DNA from: Nitrosospira briensis
Lineage (GTDB): Bacteria; Pseudomonadota; Gammaproteobacteria; Burkholderiales; Nitrosomonadaceae
Direction of reading: 5' to 3'
DNA length: 64,000 nt
Assembly (NCBI RefSeq): GCF_900115125.1
Contig: NZ_FOVJ01000001.1
Coordinates: 901,852 to 965,851 of the forward strand
Positions 34,675-44,291 of this stretch are shown one piece after another. Below the pieces are notes generated by a model that was not told where the DNA came from, did no database searches, and saw nothing but the letters and a program-made list of their open reading frames with translations. The translations under genes were made by a program, and so were the position numbers. Each line of letters starts with the position of its first letter. Position 1 is the first letter of the stretch.

Positions 34675-35634
34675 TACAAACATCCTTTCAAAACAAGTAC
34701 AAAAGTATCACTCCGTATTCACTAGTGAATACTTCAGACGATCAAACGGGATCGTGATGAGGTGCTCGGGGCAAGCCGCCAGCGGGGATCCGGCAAAGTT
34801 CGCTTTCCCGAGGGGAACGGACGTGAAGAAGTGGTTTACGGAGAAGCAGTCATTGTGTTTCCGAGGCAGGCGGGTGGAGGCTTGGCGGTCAGGAAACCAT
34901 GCCCCCGCGTAGTCTGGTTTTAGCGATGTGTCATTTTACACCCGGCGCGCCAAGTTCACCAGCAGCGCGCTGGACCAACCGGCTTATCGCAATGGTTACC
35001 GAGTTAATTTTTTTGCTGGATTCATCGCGCTATCCCGATACGTTTTCTGACTGCTAGCCACGACATTGAAGTCTAAAGTACTCCGGTTGTGGTGCGACTT
35101 CTCATATCGTATTTACCGCAAATCACTTGTCCTGAACGGCTTGTCCTGAACGCCTGAACCACAATTTTCCCGTCACCCCCCTACTGCGGTGCATTGAAAC
35201 CTTATCGTTTTTCCTCGCCAGGCTTTTTCCCCGCTCGGCGAGCTGCAGCAATCTGTCCCCCCTACTTTCCCTGTTCTTGAACCGCCAGTCCTTTCGCGCC
35301 GGCCCCAGGAATGTTTTTTCCAACCGGCGCCAACTCCTGTTTAAACCCTATTTACAGGTGGTGCTTGTCTTCACGAATTTTTCACAAGGCGTGTGTTAAT
35401 TTGATACCTGAGTAAATTCCTCTGTTATTTAAGTGAATGAATCCTTAAATAAAGGTGGCCTTTCCCAAGCCACGGAGGATGCGATTGGGGCGATCGAATA
35501 TATCCAGCTGTCAATCCCGGCACGGGGACCGAAAGCAAGCGATAACGCATGATGAATTATTTGGCAGACTCAGGGTCAAACTCAGCAATATTGCAGGACC
35601 GGCAGACTGCGTTAATCCTTCGAGAGTAATCAAG
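34675..35634. other. Long intergenic region
   Basis: About 960 bases without a supported gene. It holds the porin's upstream region and palindrome (34715-34732) and a short direct repeat CTTGTCCTGAAC near 35127-35152. A 66-codon minus-strand frame at 35123-35323 has no ribosome site. The right end leads into the SmbP-like gene. Confidence 0.45.
34715..34732. promoter_or_regulatory. 18-bp perfect palindrome, probable operator of the porin gene
   Basis: GTATTCACTAGTGAATAC reads the same on both strands and lies 41-58 bases upstream of the porin ATG. A possible -10 (GATACT) lies just downstream on the minus strand. The size suits a TetR- or MarR-type dimer. No regulator gene is adjacent. Confidence 0.6.
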
Positions 35635-36018
35635 ATGAAGATGTCTGCTTATGGCTTGATCATGGTTTTGGCTACTTTTGTTGCGGCCCCTGATACGGTT
35701 CACGCGGAGGACCATATCAAGAAGACCGGGGAGCATTTGGAAGAGGCGATCAAGAGCGCCAGGGAAGGCAGTCCGCAAGCCGTGGTCAGGCATACCGAAG
35801 AAGCCCGAAAGAAATTAATAGAGCACAATAAAGAACATCCTTATACCAACCTTCAGAAATCGATATACGGGGAGCGCAAGAAGGCGGGGCACGACAAGGA
35901 AGTTTTCGAGGCGATGGAGATTGCCATTGGTGAAGCCCGGGAAGGGTATGTCCAGCAAGCTGTCGAAGCCTTGGAACAGGCCTGCTTTCATTTGCGGGAA
36001 AAAGAGCAGGCAAAATAA
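35635..36018 (+). CDS. SmbP-like small His-rich periplasmic protein
   Basis: 127 residues from the ATG at 35635; the frame is open upstream but only from here is there a signal peptide (YGLIMVLATFVAAPDTVHA). The mature part is a set of amphipathic helices in heptad-like spacing with seven His (DHIKKTGEHLEEAIKSAREG, RHTEEARKKLIEHNKEH). This resembles SmbP, the periplasmic copper/metal-binding four-helix protein described from Nitrosomonas europaea. It has fewer His than I recall for SmbP. A role in binding Cu or other metal ions is likely but not proven. Confidence 0.75.
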   Translation: MKMSAYGLIMVLATFVAAPDTVHAEDHIKKTGEHLEEAIKSAREGSPQAVVRHTEEARKKLIEHNKEHPYTNLQKSIYGERKKAGHDKEVFEAMEIAIGEAREGYVQQAVEALEQACFHLREKEQAK

Positions 36019-36333
36019 GGATGCTGAACATCGTAATACCCGGGCTTGGGCAGGAACAGCCATCACTCCGGACAAGGGGATCAAGACTCCGCTTGCGATC
36101 GCCCGGCAGGTTGTAGCGAAGGCAAGCTTAAAGTTGACAATAGGCAACCCCGCTTCTCCCGGCTGCTTTCGCATGCCACGCCTTTATTTTGGCCATCCAG
36201 TCACTTCCTTTTGCAGCATCCCATACAGATTTTCGCGCTCCGCGAACCCCCCTATCCCGCTCTTTGCTGTCAAGCCGCACTTGGTATATATTACTCAAAT
36301 GAGCTATGATGAATGCTCGGATGGAGTAATGAT
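36019..36333. other. Intergenic region carrying the toxin-antitoxin promoter
   Basis: No gene seen. A good promoter for the antitoxin gene lies at 36264-36292. The rest has no notable repeat. Confidence 0.45.
36264..36292 (+). promoter_or_regulatory. Sigma-70-type promoter of the Xre/RES operon
   Basis: TTGCTG (36264-36269) and TATATT (36287-36292) are 17 bases apart. Just downstream CTCA-AA-TGAG forms a small inverted repeat, a candidate binding site for the antitoxin. Confidence 0.55.
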
Positions 36334-36867
36334 ATGACTACCGATATTGAGAAACCCGTGGCAGGGGTAAAGGTACTGAAACGTTCCCGTGCGGCGGTTA
36401 CCGGCACGCATGTTATTGAAACCAGGAAACCCCTGAGCGTGACCAACTTTTCCGATGTGTACCGCCTGGGGCCTGTGGAGCGCATCGAGATCATCAAAAG
36501 AGGCGTACCGGCTGGCGAAGTGGCGAAGATCGCCAAGACCATCGGGAGGCCCAAGGAACGCCTTTTCAAAGTGCTGGGCTTGCCTCGAGCCACCGTCGAC
36601 CGCCGGGCACGGTCGAAGCAGCAGCTTTCGCCAGACCAGGGTGAACGGGTGTTGGGATTCTCGAAGCTCGTTGGGCAAGTCCAGGTAATGGTCGAGCAAT
36701 CCGGAGATGCGAGCGGCTTCGATGCAGCCAGGTGGGTGGCCGACTGGCTCGACACGCCAGCACCAGCGCTTGGGGGCCAGTGTCCTGCCGAGTATATGGA
36801 TACCGCGGAGGGTCAGGAGCTTGTGTCCGGCCTGATCGCCAGGATTCAAAGCGGAGCTTACGCTTGA
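36334..36867 (+). CDS. Xre/MbcA/ParS-type antitoxin
   Basis: 177 residues from the ATG at 36334 (GGAG seven bases upstream). The first part has an Xre-like DNA-binding region (VERIEIIKRGVPAGEVAKIAKTI). The C-terminal part has the DUF2384/MbcA toxin-binding region (LGFSKLVGQVQVMVEQSG, ARWVADWLDTPAPALGG). Such proteins neutralise RES toxins and repress their own promoter. The stop overlaps the toxin start by four bases. Confidence 0.9.
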   Translation: MTTDIEKPVAGVKVLKRSRAAVTGTHVIETRKPLSVTNFSDVYRLGPVERIEIIKRGVPAGEVAKIAKTIGRPKERLFKVLGLPRATVDRRARSKQQLSPDQGERVLGFSKLVGQVQVMVEQSGDASGFDAARWVADWLDTPAPALGGQCPAEYMDTAEGQELVSGLIARIQSGAYA

Positions 36868-37337
36868 CCGTTCTGGTCTGGCGTATTGGTATCGATACCC
36901 CCGATTACGGCGCGGACGACCTGAGCGGAGAAGGCCCCCGCCGCACAGGTGGACGATGGAATCGCCCTGGTACACCGATGATCTACACCAGCAGTTCGGT
37001 TGCGCTGGCCTGCCTGGAGACGATTGTGCATCTGGTTGCGGGTGATTTACCTCTCAACCGCTACCTGGTTTCTGTCGAGATCCCGGATGATGTCTGGAAA
37101 ACAGCAACCGCCCTGGAAACCAGGGACCATGTGGGCTGGGATGCAATTCCGGCCGGCATAACCAGTTTGCAGGCGGGAAACCGGTGGGTCACGGCTGGAA
37201 CATCTGCCCTTTTGCTCGCACCATCCGTAATTGTGCCGGAAGAAAACAATATCCTCATCAATCCGGCTCATCCGGCCGCTACCGGGATTCGCGCGAAAAA
37301 GCTGCGGCGCTGGACATATGATGCCCGTTTGCGATAA
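36864..37337 (+). CDS. RES-domain NAD+-degrading toxin
   Basis: 157 residues from a TTG start overlapping the antitoxin stop (TTGA), with GGAG seven bases upstream. Longer upstream frames would lie inside the antitoxin. RES landmarks are visible: GGRWNRPGTPMIYTSSS (Arg and Tyr of the active site), ALACLETIVH (Glu) and the late GTSALLLAPS, NILINPAHP. RES toxins of this type break down NAD+ and halt growth when not bound by the antitoxin. Confidence 0.92.
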   Translation: MTVLVWRIGIDTPDYGADDLSGEGPRRTGGRWNRPGTPMIYTSSSVALACLETIVHLVAGDLPLNRYLVSVEIPDDVWKTATALETRDHVGWDAIPAGITSLQAGNRWVTAGTSALLLAPSVIVPEENNILINPAHPAATGIRAKKLRRWTYDARLR

Positions 37338-37456
37338 CAGCTTTTGACTCAAAGCATCCTGACAGGGCAAGGCATTTGCCCGACGCAGAGGAAATTCCTT
37401 GTGTTTCAGGCGCCACGGACGCAGGGTTCAAGATTTGTCTTCAACAACCGCAACGT

Positions 37457-38686
37457 TCACTTCAGCTTGCCGGCAATCAGTGACTCTTTTTGTACCCGCT
37501 CCCGCCAACTCTCAATCCAGCCGGGCAGATGTTCAGGCAGCATGGGCGGGGAAACAAAAGCGCCCTGAGCAAGATCGCATCCCGTGCGACGCAGAAGATC
37601 CCAGTCGTCCCGGTCTTCAACGCCTTCTGCAACGACTTCCATGCCTAATTGTCTTGCCAGAGCCAGGCTGGCATCGTACATCGCCCGTAATGTTTCGTCC
37701 TTCCAGGCGCGATGCACGAAACCTTGATCAATCTTGAGTTCGTCAAAAGGAATATCACGCAACTGAGCGAGCGAAGAGTGTCCCGTGCCGAAATCATCAA
37801 TGGAAAGGCGGAAACGCTTCAAGCGCAAGCGAGTGAGAATCTCCAGCGGAGCGCGCGTATCCTGCATCAACCGGCTCTCCGTCACCTCCAGCACTACGTT
37901 ATGAGGTGCAATTCCCAGCGTGGCTGTGGCATCGGCAACAAAATTGAGAAAATTCAGAGATGCCAGATTATCCATCGACACGTTGACCGCCACCCGGAGC
38001 GCCAGCTGCGCGTCTTGCCAGGCTTTTGCCTGCGTTATTGCGGCAGTGAGCACGACTTGAGTCAGGGCGTCGATCAAACCAGCCGCTTCAGCCACACTGA
38101 TGAATTGATCGGGAAAAATGATGCCATCCACCGGGTGCCGCCACCGCACCAATGTTTCGACGCCAACCACGTCGCCGGTGGTAACCGCTACCTTGGGCTG
38201 ATAGTAATTGACCAGTTCGCCTTTTTCGATAGCGGCCCGCAAATCATCCGCAACGTATACTTTCTTCGTCGATCCCTTCGCTTCAGCTTGAGGAGGAGTC
38301 CATTTCTCAAGCAGCGCAGCTAACGCATCCGGCTTGACGGGCTTATGCAGGTAACCAAGTATCGGAATTTTGTGCGCGCGAACCAGTTTTTCGGTGGTCT
38401 GCAATATGCGCTCATCCTCGCCGCTGACAAGGATGAGGCTTCCGGCATAACGGCGGTCCACCAGGTGCCGCACGAATTCGATTCCATCCATTTCCGGCAT
38501 GTTGAGGTCCAGCAGGATCACGTTGGGCGCCCCATCCGCGGCAGCGGCGCGCTCCAGGGCCGCACGCCCGCTATCGCAAAGCGTGACCGACGTAAACCCC
38601 AGATTCGAGAGAATGCGCTTCAGCAGCTTGAGCATGAAGTCCTCATCGTCAAGCACCAGAATTCTGACTTCGGATCGTTCTGTCAT
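37457..38686 (-). CDS. Response regulator with EAL c-di-GMP phosphodiesterase output
   Basis: 409 residues. An N-terminal receiver domain (1-125) has phospho-acceptor Asp60 in ILLDLNMPEMDG and Lys115. An EAL domain (about 150-395) carries most catalytic landmarks: E177 in ETLVRW (Thr replaces Ala of EAL), VNVSMDNL, EVTES, DDFGTG, KIDQGF, EGVED and AQG. It should hydrolyse c-di-GMP when phosphorylated or released. It follows the hybrid kinase by 85 bases on the same strand and is its likely output. Confidence 0.93.
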   Translation of the reverse strand: MTERSEVRILVLDDEDFMLKLLKRILSNLGFTSVTLCDSGRAALERAAAADGAPNVILLDLNMPEMDGIEFVRHLVDRRYAGSLILVSGEDERILQTTEKLVRAHKIPILGYLHKPVKPDALAALLEKWTPPQAEAKGSTKKVYVADDLRAAIEKGELVNYYQPKVAVTTGDVVGVETLVRWRHPVDGIIFPDQFISVAEAAGLIDALTQVVLTAAITQAKAWQDAQLALRVAVNVSMDNLASLNFLNFVADATATLGIAPHNVVLEVTESRLMQDTRAPLEILTRLRLKRFRLSIDDFGTGHSSLAQLRDIPFDELKIDQGFVHRAWKDETLRAMYDASLALARQLGMEVVAEGVEDRDDWDLLRRTGCDLAQGAFVSPPMLPEHLPGWIESWRERVQKESLIAGKLK

Positions 38687-38771
38687 ATCACATCACGTGT
38701 CTTGACGGTTATCGAGTTGACCAGGGCCTTGCGAGTGCGCAGGCAAAAATAATGTCCCATACATAGCATAA

Positions 38772-41700
38772 TTATGCCAATGATTCGATATATTTATCCA
38801 CAGCGGCCAGTTCAGACTCGAAACTTGGCAATAGTGCATTTAATTCCCGCATGTCTCCTGCCTTTCCTGCCCGCTCCATTTCCGCACATCGTTCCCCCAA
38901 GGCCAAAGCACCGACCGAGCGCGCCGACGACTTGAGCTTGTGGGCTGATGCGCCAGCGGCTTCCGCCTGTCCCGCCTCACAGGCGGCGCGTAACTCCGCT
39001 GCTATTTTCCCCGAACTGGTACGGAAATCCTGCAAAAATTCACTGATTACCGGCGGATCGTTACCTACGAGCGCCTCAAGGACGCTTACGTCCACCGGTT
39101 TTTCCCCGGCAGGAGCTGTCGCGGGGGCGATACCGGTGGCGGATGCCGCCGGAGTGGCGAGCGCGAGCAATTCGGTACTCGCAGGAGGCGGCAGCCATTT
39201 ATGCAGGACTGCTCTCAGGTGCGCAAGCTGGACGGGCTTGCTCAGGTAGTCATCCATGCCGACTGCGCGGCAATGCTCGGCCTCGCCCTTGAGAGCGTTT
39301 GCAGTAAAAGCGATGATGGGATGCCTGACCTTGCCTTGCTCGGCAAGCCTGACCGCCGCGGTCAACTGGTAGCCGTCCATTTCAGGCATATGCAGATCGG
39401 TGAGCAGCAGCGCATACTCGCCGCCCTCCCAGCGTTTTAGCGCTTCACGGCCATCACGTGCGATGTCGGCGGCATAACCCAGCAAAGTAAGCTGCTGACG
39501 GATGACTTTCTGGTTGATTTCACTGTCTTCGGCGACGAGGATGAGTCTCCCCTCCCTTCGAGCTTCCTCGCGCGAGGGCGCGATCACCGGCTCGACCTGG
39601 TCTGGTTGGACCGCTTCCACTTCTTCATGTGCCCGCCCCGCCGCGATGGCCACCGCTCGCAGAAACGCTTCGCGATGCATGACGTCGCCATCCAGCGTAA
39701 CCGTGTCCACCGTTTCAGTGCGCTCATGACGGCGTCGCCCGCGCTTGATGACAACGAAGCGAGGCTCAATGTCAGGCTGGTGATGCCCATGCTCCAGAAC
39801 GACGAAATGCGAGTCCAGGTCGGGCCGGGCATGGCAGGCGGCGCGAAGTTCCTCAAGCGGTGGAACGTCATGCCCCGCATCGATGATCAGTAGCCATAAA
39901 CCTGGCGGAAGCGCTTCTATCCGCTTCGGAGCGGCCCTGAAATCCGTCTCCCGCTCGACCGTAGCGCCGCTATATCTCAAATATACCGCCAGATCGTCGC
40001 CAAGGCCCTTTTCGTCACCGATCACCAGACAGGATATCCCCGTCAAGTCGACAACCTTGCTCAGGGCGGGTGCCGCGGGCAGTTGAACGAACGACATGCG
40101 AACGGTAAAAACAGAGCCTTGAGCCAGTGCGCTCTTCACCCTGATTTCACCGCCCATGGATTCAACCAGATAATGCGAGATTGCCAAACCCAACCCGGTG
40201 CCGCCAAATCGGCGGGTGGTGGAGGTATCGCCTTGAGTAAAGGGAGTGAACAGCCGCGCCTGGGTCTCCTCGCTCATGCCGATGCCATTGTCGATGATCT
40301 GAAACTCGACCGTCACCTGATCCGGCGTGCGGTCTGCCAGCACAGCGCGTACTGATACCCGGCCGGGTTCTTTCTGTCCACTGGAAAACTTGATGGCGTT
40401 ATTGGTAAGGTTGACCAGCACCTGACGCAAGCGCAACGCATCGCCCAGCACCTCTTCCGGCATGGCCGGATCGAGAAACAAGGTGAGTTCCACTCCCTTT
40501 CTCGCAGCCAGGCTTTCGAGCATGGCGCAAGCTTTTTCCACCACACTCACGATCGACATCGGCGCCTTCTCGAGTTCCAGCCGGCCTGCCTCGATCTTGG
40601 AGAAATCGAGAATATCCTCGATGATTTCCAGCAGGGCGAAGGCGGATTCGCGGATGAGATCGACCATCTCCATCTGATAGCCACTGAGACTGGTTTGTTG
40701 CAAGACGTCCGCCATACCGATCACGCCGTTCATCGGGGTGCGTATCTCATGGCTCATTGCCGCAAGAAAGACCGATTTCGCCTGATTGGCCTGCTCCGCC
40801 TCATGGCGGGCCTGCTCAAGATCCGTCAGGATACGCATCCTTTCGCTGATATCGATGCCGGAAGGTATCAATTTGACCACTTGACCTCTGGCGTTGCGAA
40901 CCGGCACAAGCATGAAATCGATTGTCATGAGCGTGCCGTCAGCCCGGCGTATCTCGAGATCATGCCGTACTATCTCGCCAAGCAGAGCCGCCTCCACGTC
41001 CTTGCGGACCCGCGCCTTCACTTGCGGGCTGTAAGAAAACCATCCTGTCTCGTCAAGACGCTTGCCTATGACATCTTCGCTCCGCAGGCCGCCCAGATCG
41101 AGGGCCGTGCGGTTAATCTCGACCAACACCCCGTCGGTCGACAGTTCCCCGACGAATGCCGCCAGATTATCCACAATCGCCCGCAAGCGCTCTTCGCTGC
41201 CGCGCAAGGCCTGCTCCGCCTGCTTGCGTTCGTGAATATCACGCAGGACACCGGTGAAATAGCGCTTGCCCCCAACGAAATATTCGCTCACGGCAACGTA
41301 GAGATCGACCAGTTCTCCATTCTTGTGCCGCCCCTCTACTTCACGGCCCATGCCGATGTTATGCACCCCCTCGACTTCAAGTCTGAGAATATGGTCGAAT
41401 TCGCACCGGCCTCGTCCGGTCCGGTAATACCTGTCTATGTAATTCTGATGAGCACCGTGATGGGGTTCGGGCATGAGCATCGAAACGTTCTGGCCGATCA
41501 CCTCCTCCCGAGTGTAGCCGAAAAGTTTTTCTATCACTGGGTTTACCGACCGGATGATTCCCTTATCGTCTATGGTAATGATGCAATCGACCATGTGTTC
41601 GACAATGGAGCGCGTTTCCTCTTCCTTGCTGATCAGCGCGGCATTCGCGCGCTCGAGGTCGGCGGTTCGCGCAACGACCCTGTTCTCCAGGTCCTGGTTG

Positions 41701-42911
41701 AGCTGCCGCAGATCGTCTTCCGCAACGTCCCGTTCACGGTTGCTGACATTCAGGCGTTCCGTCATGGTGTTGAAGGTGCTTGCGAGCTCCCCTATCTCGT
41801 CCCATCCCTTTACCGGTACGCGCTGCTGCAAGTTGCCCGCGGCAATATGATGGGCTCCATGGCTGAGCTTTTTCAGTGTGGTAACGACGCGCCGGCTGAA
41901 TAAAAGCGCACCCAGCATAGCGGCAAGAAGCGTGAGGCCGAGAATCAGCAAACCGAGATCGCGCACGCGTTTCACCGAAGCAAACACCTCGTCCGCGTCC
42001 ATTTTGACTTCGATGCCCCAATTCATGCGAGGCAGATAACGCCATGCCGCGACGACTTCCTTGTCGCGATAATCCATTTTCAAACCGCCTCCGCGTTCGC
42101 CGTGCAGCCCGCTTTGTATCGCAATCGAAAAAGGCGGGTTATTGAGAGGAATCTCGTACTCAAGCGCAGCATCGGGCTCATGTTTCAGAGGCGCCATTAC
42201 CAGGGCCTTGTCCTCGTTCAAAAGCCGCGTAACCACTGTTTCCCCGCTCGCTCCCAGCCCCACGTTATCGGTCACGACCTGAAACACCTGCTCGCTATAG
42301 ATCTGCAGCGCAACCACGCCTTCAAGCTTTCCCTCAACCACGACGGGAAAGGCCATGAAAGCAGCGATCGCCCCCTTCGATGGCGGATAATATTCAAAAT
42401 CCGACACACCGTTCTGCAATGTATTCAGCGCGTTCCGCGTAATACGGCCTAAACCGCTGTTTTTATATGGGCCGCTGATGAGGCTGGTGGCAAAATCGTC
42501 TTCTTTCGCCTGGCTATAGACAATTTCACCCTGAGGGGAAATAAGAAACAGGTCGTAATAACCCGCGTCCTCGACAAAGCGTTTGAAGTGTTCGCGGTAA
42601 AAGGCGTCCAGTTCACGGTAGTTGGCTGATCCCACACCGTTTCTGGCATATGCACGCGCAAAATCGCGCATCGCCAGGCGTGTAGTACTGGCAGTCTGGA
42701 TAACCCGGGCGTCGAGAAGGCGCTCCCGCAGATAGCTATCTATCTGTTCCGCCTTCATGTCGGCTATGGCCGAGACCTGGCGGATCGCGGTACGCTGCGT
42801 TTCGGTTTCAAAAGTGCGAAGAAGGCTGAATCCAATGATCAGGATAGGTAGCACGGAGACCGCCACGAACCACACCGCAAAACGCTGCGTAAGCGAGGTA
42901 AATCTCATCAT
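38772..42911 (-). CDS. Hybrid sensor histidine kinase (Cache-HAMP-PAS-PAS-HisKA-HATPase-REC-Hpt)
   Basis: 1379 residues from the ATG at 42911, which overlaps the stop of the binding-protein gene (ATGATGA). TM1 is at 10-31, a periplasmic Cache-type sensor at about 35-315, TM2 at 318-338 and HAMP at 339-395. Two PAS domains (432-560, 572-690) come next. HisKA has His721 in AAMSHEIRTPMNG. The HATPase N, G1 and G2 boxes are clear (NAIKFS, DNGIGMSEETQ, GTGLGLAI). A degenerate receiver lacking its acidic pocket precedes a good receiver (LLLTDLHMPEMDG) and a C-terminal Hpt (AHKLKSSARSVGA). It is a phosphorelay kinase acting on the receiver-EAL protein. Confidence 0.94.
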   Translation of the reverse strand: MMRFTSLTQRFAVWFVAVSVLPILIIGFSLLRTFETETQRTAIRQVSAIADMKAEQIDSYLRERLLDARVIQTASTTRLAMRDFARAYARNGVGSANYRELDAFYREHFKRFVEDAGYYDLFLISPQGEIVYSQAKEDDFATSLISGPYKNSGLGRITRNALNTLQNGVSDFEYYPPSKGAIAAFMAFPVVVEGKLEGVVALQIYSEQVFQVVTDNVGLGASGETVVTRLLNEDKALVMAPLKHEPDAALEYEIPLNNPPFSIAIQSGLHGERGGGLKMDYRDKEVVAAWRYLPRMNWGIEVKMDADEVFASVKRVRDLGLLILGLTLLAAMLGALLFSRRVVTTLKKLSHGAHHIAAGNLQQRVPVKGWDEIGELASTFNTMTERLNVSNRERDVAEDDLRQLNQDLENRVVARTADLERANAALISKEEETRSIVEHMVDCIITIDDKGIIRSVNPVIEKLFGYTREEVIGQNVSMLMPEPHHGAHQNYIDRYYRTGRGRCEFDHILRLEVEGVHNIGMGREVEGRHKNGELVDLYVAVSEYFVGGKRYFTGVLRDIHERKQAEQALRGSEERLRAIVDNLAAFVGELSTDGVLVEINRTALDLGGLRSEDVIGKRLDETGWFSYSPQVKARVRKDVEAALLGEIVRHDLEIRRADGTLMTIDFMLVPVRNARGQVVKLIPSGIDISERMRILTDLEQARHEAEQANQAKSVFLAAMSHEIRTPMNGVIGMADVLQQTSLSGYQMEMVDLIRESAFALLEIIEDILDFSKIEAGRLELEKAPMSIVSVVEKACAMLESLAARKGVELTLFLDPAMPEEVLGDALRLRQVLVNLTNNAIKFSSGQKEPGRVSVRAVLADRTPDQVTVEFQIIDNGIGMSEETQARLFTPFTQGDTSTTRRFGGTGLGLAISHYLVESMGGEIRVKSALAQGSVFTVRMSFVQLPAAPALSKVVDLTGISCLVIGDEKGLGDDLAVYLRYSGATVERETDFRAAPKRIEALPPGLWLLIIDAGHDVPPLEELRAACHARPDLDSHFVVLEHGHHQPDIEPRFVVIKRGRRRHERTETVDTVTLDGDVMHREAFLRAVAIAAGRAHEEVEAVQPDQVEPVIAPSREEARREGRLILVAEDSEINQKVIRQQLTLLGYAADIARDGREALKRWEGGEYALLLTDLHMPEMDGYQLTAAVRLAEQGKVRHPIIAFTANALKGEAEHCRAVGMDDYLSKPVQLAHLRAVLHKWLPPPASTELLALATPAASATGIAPATAPAGEKPVDVSVLEALVGNDPPVISEFLQDFRTSSGKIAAELRAACEAGQAEAAGASAHKLKSSARSVGALALGERCAEMERAGKAGDMRELNALLPSFESELAAVDKYIESLA

Positions 42912-44170
42912 GGCGTCAACCCCGGGATGGGTTTCAGCAGCTCGTCCCATTCTTCGCGGGAGCGGTATGTCGGGAAGGGAGCCGGCTCAAGCGGCCGCTC
43001 GGAATCCCAGACTACATCGAACTGCCCATCTTTGCGGGCTTTGCCTATGCGTGCCACTTTCCATACATGGCCCGTCACTGGATCGAGTGAAACCACGCCT
43101 TCAGGAGCGGGAAGGCTCTGGCGCAGAATAGTGCGTTGCACCTTGCCCAGATCGCCCGAACCGGCTTCGAGCGCCGCCTGGATCCACATTCTCATATTGA
43201 TGTAGGAAGCCTCCATCGGGCTATCGATGATGGCGCTCTCACCGAAGCGGTGGCGAAACCGGTTTACGAAAGATTGATTCTGATGTGTTGGTATTGTCTG
43301 AAAATAATTGCGCGCAGCGTAGTGGCCCGCCATTGGCACGGTATCAAGAGATGTCAGGCCTATCTCGGTCACGCTGAACGATAAAACCGGCATCTCGTCC
43401 GGCGTGATTCCATTTTTCTTGAGGGTTCTAAAAAATACGGCATTATCCGTGCGGCTGATGGTATTCAATACGATATCCGGCTGCTGCCCGGCAATATCCG
43501 CCACCAGATCGTCCACGACAGCAGATCCCAGAGGAAGGTACCGTTCCCCTACGACTATCGCGTCGTGCGCAAGCAGTAAATCCTTGATGAGTATATTCAC
43601 AACGCGGGAATATACGTAATCCGATCCGACGAGATACACGCGTTTGCGGCGCGAGTGCGTAGCGCCCGGCTTGCCGAGATTTTCCAGGGCCCAGTGTACG
43701 GCGGGCATGACCAACTGGTTGGGTACAGTGCCACCGTAGACGATATTCGGCGACTGTTCCATACCTTCATACCGAAGTGCATAAAAAAGCAGGTGATTAT
43801 GTTCCTCGACTACTCGTTTCACCTGTTTTCGGCAATCCGAGTTCCAGCAGCCGAACAAGGCCTGCACCTGCTCTTCCTTGATCAGGCGCTCAGCCTCCTT
43901 CGCGCAATAGGCCGCGTCGGATCTGCAATCCGCCACTACCGCTTCGATCTTCCTGTCATTGATACCATCTGCCGCATTGGCCTCTTCGATGGCGAACCGG
44001 ATAGCGTCGACCAAGGGTTTTTCGCTTTCCGCCATAGAGCCCGACAAGGAATGCAGCACACCGATCCTGATGTTCTCCTTGGGACCCGCATATTTTTTCC
44101 ATATCATGAAGGCGACGATCACCAGAATGATCAGCAGAACAAGAACGCGCAATATATGGCTAACCTTCAA
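42908..44170 (-). CDS. Membrane-anchored urea/amide-type periplasmic binding protein
   Basis: 420 residues with a membrane anchor at 6-27 (LRVLVLLIILVIVAFMIWKKY) and no cleavage site. The rest is a type I periplasmic binding fold close to the UrtA/AmiC/FmdD group: IRIGVLHSLSGSMAESEKPL, ADCRSDAAYCAKEAERLI, ALFGCWNSDCRKQV, NTISRTDNAVFFRTL. It is encoded with a sensor kinase and not with ABC permease or ATPase genes, so it probably presents the ligand to the kinase. Urea or short amides are plausible ligands for an ammonia oxidiser, but this is inference. Confidence 0.85.
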   Translation of the reverse strand: MKVSHILRVLVLLIILVIVAFMIWKKYAGPKENIRIGVLHSLSGSMAESEKPLVDAIRFAIEEANAADGINDRKIEAVVADCRSDAAYCAKEAERLIKEEQVQALFGCWNSDCRKQVKRVVEEHNHLLFYALRYEGMEQSPNIVYGGTVPNQLVMPAVHWALENLGKPGATHSRRKRVYLVGSDYVYSRVVNILIKDLLLAHDAIVVGERYLPLGSAVVDDLVADIAGQQPDIVLNTISRTDNAVFFRTLKKNGITPDEMPVLSFSVTEIGLTSLDTVPMAGHYAARNYFQTIPTHQNQSFVNRFRHRFGESAIIDSPMEASYINMRMWIQAALEAGSGDLGKVQRTILRQSLPAPEGVVSLDPVTGHVWKVARIGKARKDGQFDVVWDSERPLEPAPFPTYRSREEWDELLKPIPGLTP

Positions 44171-44291
44171 CGCCTGGTCTCCCTGATATGGAGGTACAAA
44201 TGCAGTGTGGCAAATCCGTTACTATGCTAATCATAGACACAATAGCCGCGTTACGAAACAATTCCGGAGCAAAATCCGTGCGCATCGATTA

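Noticed and set aside
36732-36863. Upstream extension of the RES toxin frame
   Set aside because: It would lie inside the antitoxin gene; the RES fold begins at VLVWRIG and a TTG with a ribosome site fits the 4-base overlap.
40695-41903. A 402-codon plus-strand frame opposite the hybrid kinase
   Set aside because: Antisense shadow; the kinase frame has continuous PAS, HisKA and HATPase motifs here.
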